64,000 nucleotides of DNA from a bacterium (GTDB lineage Bacteria; Zhuqueibacterota; QNDG01; JAGLOF01). Shown here one piece after another: positions 61,192 to 64,000 of the stretch. Numbering within the stretch: the stretch's first letter is position 1; every line of letters starts with the position of its first letter. Position numbers and translations under genes: made by a program. Below the pieces are notes generated by a model. That model saw only the letters and a program-made list of their open reading frames with translations. It made no database searches and was not told the origin of the DNA. Location: the NCBI GenBank assembly GCA_016934955.1, contig JAFGRY010000008.1, positions 62,001 to 126,000 of the forward strand, read 5' to 3'.

Positions 61192-61824
61192 ATGAAACAG
61201 GCGGAGCGGGAGCTGACCATTATCGGCACGGGTGGCCATGCCCGGGTCGTCATCGACGCGGCTGAACTGACCGGGTACCGCGTCAGGGGGCTCGTGGATC
61301 TGGCGTACACAGGCGCGGACGAGCAGATACTCGGACACCCTGTGCTCGGCGGTCCCGGCCTGCTGGAGAAGGGCGGGATCACCGGGGCGGTGTGTATCGC
61401 GGTGGGTGACAACCGCGTGCGCCGCACCTGGTTTGAACGGGCGGTGAAACAGGGAATGCGGCTGCCGGCCATCGTCCATCCCGCGGCGGTGGTGTCAGAA
61501 CACGCGGCTATAGGCGCCGGCGTGTTTGTCAACGCGGGAGTCATCGTCAATGCCGGCGCCGTTATCGGCGATAATGTGATCCTCAACAGCGGAGCGGTTG
61601 TCGATCATGAAACGGTTATCGGCGATCACTGTCATATCGCACCGGGGGCACGAATCGCGGGCAGGGTGAGGGTGGGGGCATTGAGCTTTATCGGGATCGG
61701 CGCCTCGGTGATCGACGGGATCACCATTGGCGAAGCGGTCACCGCGGGAGCCGGCAGTGTGGTCATCAGGGACGTCCCCGGCAACACGACGGTTGCGGGT
61801 GTGCCGGCCGGGACGATACGATGA
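61192..61824 (+). CDS. neuD: NeuD-like sialic-acid O-acyltransferase family protein
   Basis: A 210-residue protein. The N-terminal part is a PglD/NeuD-type nucleotide-like domain (LTIIGTGGHARVVIDAAELTGYRVRGLVD). The C-terminal part is a left-handed beta-helix of hexapeptide repeats (IGAGVFVNAGVIVNAGAVIGDNVILN, then IGDHCHIAPGARIAGRVRVG) with the catalytic-type histidine in VDHETVIGDHCHI. It likely adds an acyl group to the sugar or its precursor. The ATG follows GGAG by 8 nt. Confidence 0.85.
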   Translation: MKQAERELTIIGTGGHARVVIDAAELTGYRVRGLVDLAYTGADEQILGHPVLGGPGLLEKGGITGAVCIAVGDNRVRRTWFERAVKQGMRLPAIVHPAAVVSEHAAIGAGVFVNAGVIVNAGAVIGDNVILNSGAVVDHETVIGDHCHIAPGARIAGRVRVGALSFIGIGASVIDGITIGEAVTAGAGSVVIRDVPGNTTVAGVPAGTIR

Positions 61825-62669
61825 TCTTCGTCTCTTCTACCTGTATCAGGACCAGCAGGATCGGCGATGCCGTCAAGACACTGGCAGGGGCCGGATTCCG
61901 GGAGATCGAACTCTCGGGAGGCACACGGTGGTACAGCGGCTGGGAAGAGGAGCTGCTGGCCCTGAAGCGTGAATTCGGCCTGACCTACCTCGTGCACAAC
62001 TATTTTCCACCGGCAAAGGAAGACATCCTCCTGAATCTGGCGTCGGGCCGTAAACAGCTGTTTGAGAAAAGCCTCGATTTTTACCTGCGGGCGCTTGAGA
62101 CCTGTCACCGCCTCGGTTCCCCCCGGTACGGGCTGCACGCGGGTATGCGCTTCGATCCCTCACCCCGGGAGCTCGGCGGCAGGCTGTCCCGTTCGCCCCT
62201 GCGTCCGCCGGAGGAGGCCCGGGACCGGTTTTTCACGGGGCTGCAGCGGCTTGAGGCCGCGGCCGGCAGCATACAGCTGTATGTGGAAAATCATGTGCTT
62301 TCCCCGGAGAACCTGAGGGTGTTTGAAGGGGCCAATCCCCTCATGCTGACCACGTCCGCCGACTACCGGGATCTGCGCCGTCGGGGGTCGTTTACGATCC
62401 TGCTCGACCTGGCGCATCTCGCTGTCTCCTGCACCGCTCTTGATCTGAATTTCGGCGACGAGGCGGCGGCACTCATCGGTGAAACCGATTACATTCATCT
62501 CAGCGGCACCGACGGGCGATATGACGGTAATGATCCCCTGCTGCCGGACAGCCCGGTACTGAGGCCGCTGGCGGGTATAGATCTGACATCATACACGGTC
62601 ACGCTGGAAGTGTACGGAGGGGTCGACGCGCTGGCGCGCTCCCGGGATGCACTGCCGCGCCTGACCTAG
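61821..62669 (+). CDS. Sugar phosphate isomerase/epimerase-like TIM-barrel protein
   Basis: A 282-residue protein of the AP-endonuclease-2/xylose-isomerase-like superfamily. Cues are [21 protein letters not shown], a central [31 protein letters not shown] and [10 protein letters not shown], with acidic and histidine residues in metal-binding positions. The catalytic role is unknown. It is coupled to neuD (ATGA overlap), so an action on a nonulosonic-acid or nucleotide-sugar intermediate is plausible. Confidence 0.7.
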   Translation: MIFVSSTCIRTSRIGDAVKTLAGAGFREIELSGGTRWYSGWEEELLALKREFGLTYLVHNYFPPAKEDILLNLASGRKQLFEKSLDFYLRALETCHRLGSPRYGLHAGMRFDPSPRELGGRLSRSPLRPPEEARDRFFTGLQRLEAAAGSIQLYVENHVLSPENLRVFEGANPLMLTTSADYRDLRRRGSFTILLDLAHLAVSCTALDLNFGDEAAALIGETDYIHLSGTDGRYDGNDPLLPDSPVLRPLAGIDLTSYTVTLEVYGGVDALARSRDALPRLT

Positions 62670-62685
62670 CATGCGGAGTCCAATA

Positions 62686-63720
62686 ATGAAGACAGCAATG
62701 ATCACCGGTATTACCGGACAGGACGGATCCTATCTGGCCGACCTGCTGCTGCGAAAAGGCTACGAAGTGCATGGACTGAGAAGGCGGAGCAGCTCATACA
62801 ATCTGGAAAACATTGAACACCTTCGCCTCGATCCCCATATCCATGACAACCGGTTTCATCTCCACTTCAGCGATATGACCGATTCAAGCAGCCTCAACCG
62901 TCTGATCGAAAAGATCAATCCCGATGAAATTTACAACCTGGCGGCCCAATCACATGTACATGTTTCGTTTCAGGTGCCGGAATACACAGCGGAAGTGGAC
63001 GCCATCGGAACCCTCAGGCTTCTCGACGCCATCAAGATGACGGAGGTCGAGACCCGTTTTTACCAGGCCAGCACCAGTGAACTCTACGGGAATGTCCGCG
63101 AAAAGCCCCAGAACGAAAAGACGCCGTTCAATCCCCAGTCGCCTTACGCCATCGCGAAACTGTACGCCTACTATATTACAAAGAACTACCGCGATGCCTA
63201 CGGCCTCTTCGCCTGCAACGGCATTCTTTTCAATCATGAAAGCCCCCGCAGGGGGTCGTCATTCGTGACGCGGAAGATCACCGAGGCCGCGGCGAAAATC
63301 AGGCGCGGCCGGCTCGACCGTCTCTTCCTGGGAAATCTCAATGCCAGGAGGGACTGGGGACACGCGGCCGATTATGTCGAAGCGATGTATCTGATGATGC
63401 AGCACGAAACAGCCGATGATTTTGTCATCGCCAGCGGCGAGCACCATTCGGTGCGGGAGTTCGTCGAGATCGCCTTCGGGCATACCGGTGTGACCATCGT
63501 CTGGAAGGGGAAGGGGGTCGAAGAGAAGGGGTACGACGCAGCCGACGGACGGCTGCTGATCGAGATCGATCCCTATTATTTCCGCCCCACGGAAGTCGAT
63601 GAGCTGCTGGGCGACGCCTCAAAAGCACGGGACGTGCTGAAATGGGAACCGAAAATCGGCTTTCAGGAACTGGTAAGGATGATGGTGGAAGCCGATCTTG
63701 AAAGGATTGTCAATGCATGA
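62686..63720 (+). CDS. gmd: GDP-mannose 4,6-dehydratase
   Basis: A 344-residue short-chain dehydrogenase/reductase-fold enzyme making GDP-4-keto-6-deoxymannose. The NAD(P) loop is [16 protein letters not shown]. Family motifs are [37 protein letters not shown] and [10 protein letters not shown], with the YxxxK site in [19 protein letters not shown]. The start follows CGGAG by 7 nt; an upstream ATG is possible. With the following aminotransferase it points to GDP-perosamine. Confidence 0.93.
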   Translation: MKTAMITGITGQDGSYLADLLLRKGYEVHGLRRRSSSYNLENIEHLRLDPHIHDNRFHLHFSDMTDSSSLNRLIEKINPDEIYNLAAQSHVHVSFQVPEYTAEVDAIGTLRLLDAIKMTEVETRFYQASTSELYGNVREKPQNEKTPFNPQSPYAIAKLYAYYITKNYRDAYGLFACNGILFNHESPRRGSSFVTRKITEAAAKIRRGRLDRLFLGNLNARRDWGHAADYVEAMYLMMQHETADDFVIASGEHHSVREFVEIAFGHTGVTIVWKGKGVEEKGYDAADGRLLIEIDPYYFRPTEVDELLGDASKARDVLKWEPKIGFQELVRMMVEADLERIVNA

Positions 63721-64000
63721 ATGGATCCCGGTCTCTCGACCGGTACTGAACGAAAACTGCCGACGCTACGTGCTGGACTGTGTCGATACCGCCTGGATCT
63801 CTTCCGCGGGCGCCTACATCAAACGGTTCGAGAAAATGAACGCGGATTATTACGGTACGGGGTACGGTGTTGCAGTGGCAAACGGCACCGTGGCCCTGCA
63901 CCTGGCGCTTGCGGCGCTGGACATCGGCAGCGGCGACGAGGTGATCGTTCCGGATCTTACATTCGCCGCCACGGCAAACGCAGTTGTCTACACCGGCGCC
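63713..64000 (+). CDS. DegT/DnrJ/EryC1/StrS aminotransferase (partial), perosamine-synthase-like
   Basis: The first 96 residues of a PLP-dependent sugar aminotransferase that runs off the right edge. The opening [35 protein letters not shown] and then [40 protein letters not shown] is typical of GDP-perosamine synthases and close relatives. It overlaps gmd by 8 nt. The catalytic lysine lies beyond the window. Confidence 0.85.
   Translation, partial: MHEWIPVSRPVLNENCRRYVLDCVDTAWISSAGAYIKRFEKMNADYYGTGYGVAVANGTVALHLALAALDIGSGDEVIVPDLTFAATANAVVYTGA

Overview
The window looks like chromosome of an uncultured, Gram-negative (diderm) bacterium of the FCB superphylum, outside Bacteroidota proper. 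Two secreted proteins end in the YPNPFN-type sorting tail of the type IX secretion system (T9SS). Lipoproteins with clear lipoboxes, a LolB/DUF4292-like lipoprotein and an ECF sigma/FecR/TonB-C cassette point to an outer membrane. Good Shine-Dalgarno sites and E. coli-like promoters (TTGACA, 17-nt spacer, TATATT) argue against Bacteroidota. This placement is inference; there is no rRNA, tRNA or CRISPR array in the window to confirm it.

Layout. 1-3595 (minus): an overlapping run encoding a zinc-finger/NodB deacetylase membrane protein, a TPR protein and a FetAB-like ABC exporter. 3878-8441: a Gld-type ABC-2 exporter (ATPase, permease, GldG-like, DUF4340), closed by a strong terminator. 8608-12431: two T9SS cargo proteins, one with about 14 Ycf48-type repeats and one with two DUF1566 modules. 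12473-13135 (minus): a phytol/dolichol-kinase-like protein. 13403-17936: a membrane-fusion adaptor, two MacB-like permeases and a metallo-beta-lactamase-fold lipoprotein. 18018-19517 (minus): a POT peptide transporter. 19744-25381: a CsgG-like lipoprotein, then a double-MerR regulator, an alpha/beta hydrolase, a B12-type radical SAM enzyme and a threonine dehydratase-like enzyme. 25856-32247: housekeeping genes (DnaQ-DinG fusion, guaB, rpsT, DUF2953-GerW pair, dut). 32359-35850: ECF sigma factor, FecR, an STN-TonB_C fusion and a lipoprotein.

36027-41163 is the most accessory-looking part: a membrane ferredoxin, a nitroreductase, an AbrB/VapC toxin-antitoxin pair, a steroid-5-alpha-reductase-like protein, and an unknown membrane protein with a winged-helix partner. 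A family of inverted repeats with the core CTTGTGACAAGTC is scattered among these genes, with one more copy near 25.6 kb. 41471-51085 is a complete V-type ATPase operon (H/G-C-I-K-F-E-A-B-D), followed by UspA-like and PTS EIIA-like genes. 51528-54015 holds a TPR lipoprotein and a LolB-like lipoprotein. 54002 to the right edge is a tightly overlapping surface-polysaccharide operon: glycosyltransferases, a UDP-GlcNAc 2-epimerase, a NeuB-type synthase, a NeuD-type acyltransferase, a TIM-barrel protein, GDP-mannose 4,6-dehydratase and a perosamine-synthase-like aminotransferase cut by the window edge.

The best candidates for new biology are the receptor-less STN-TonB_C fusion in a FecIR-type cassette, the CTTGTGACAAGTC repeat family with copies bracketing the toxin-antitoxin module, the zinc-finger/NodB protein coupled to FetAB, the double-MerR/hydrolase/radical-SAM operon and the unknown pair just before the V-ATPase. 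None could be searched against databases here.
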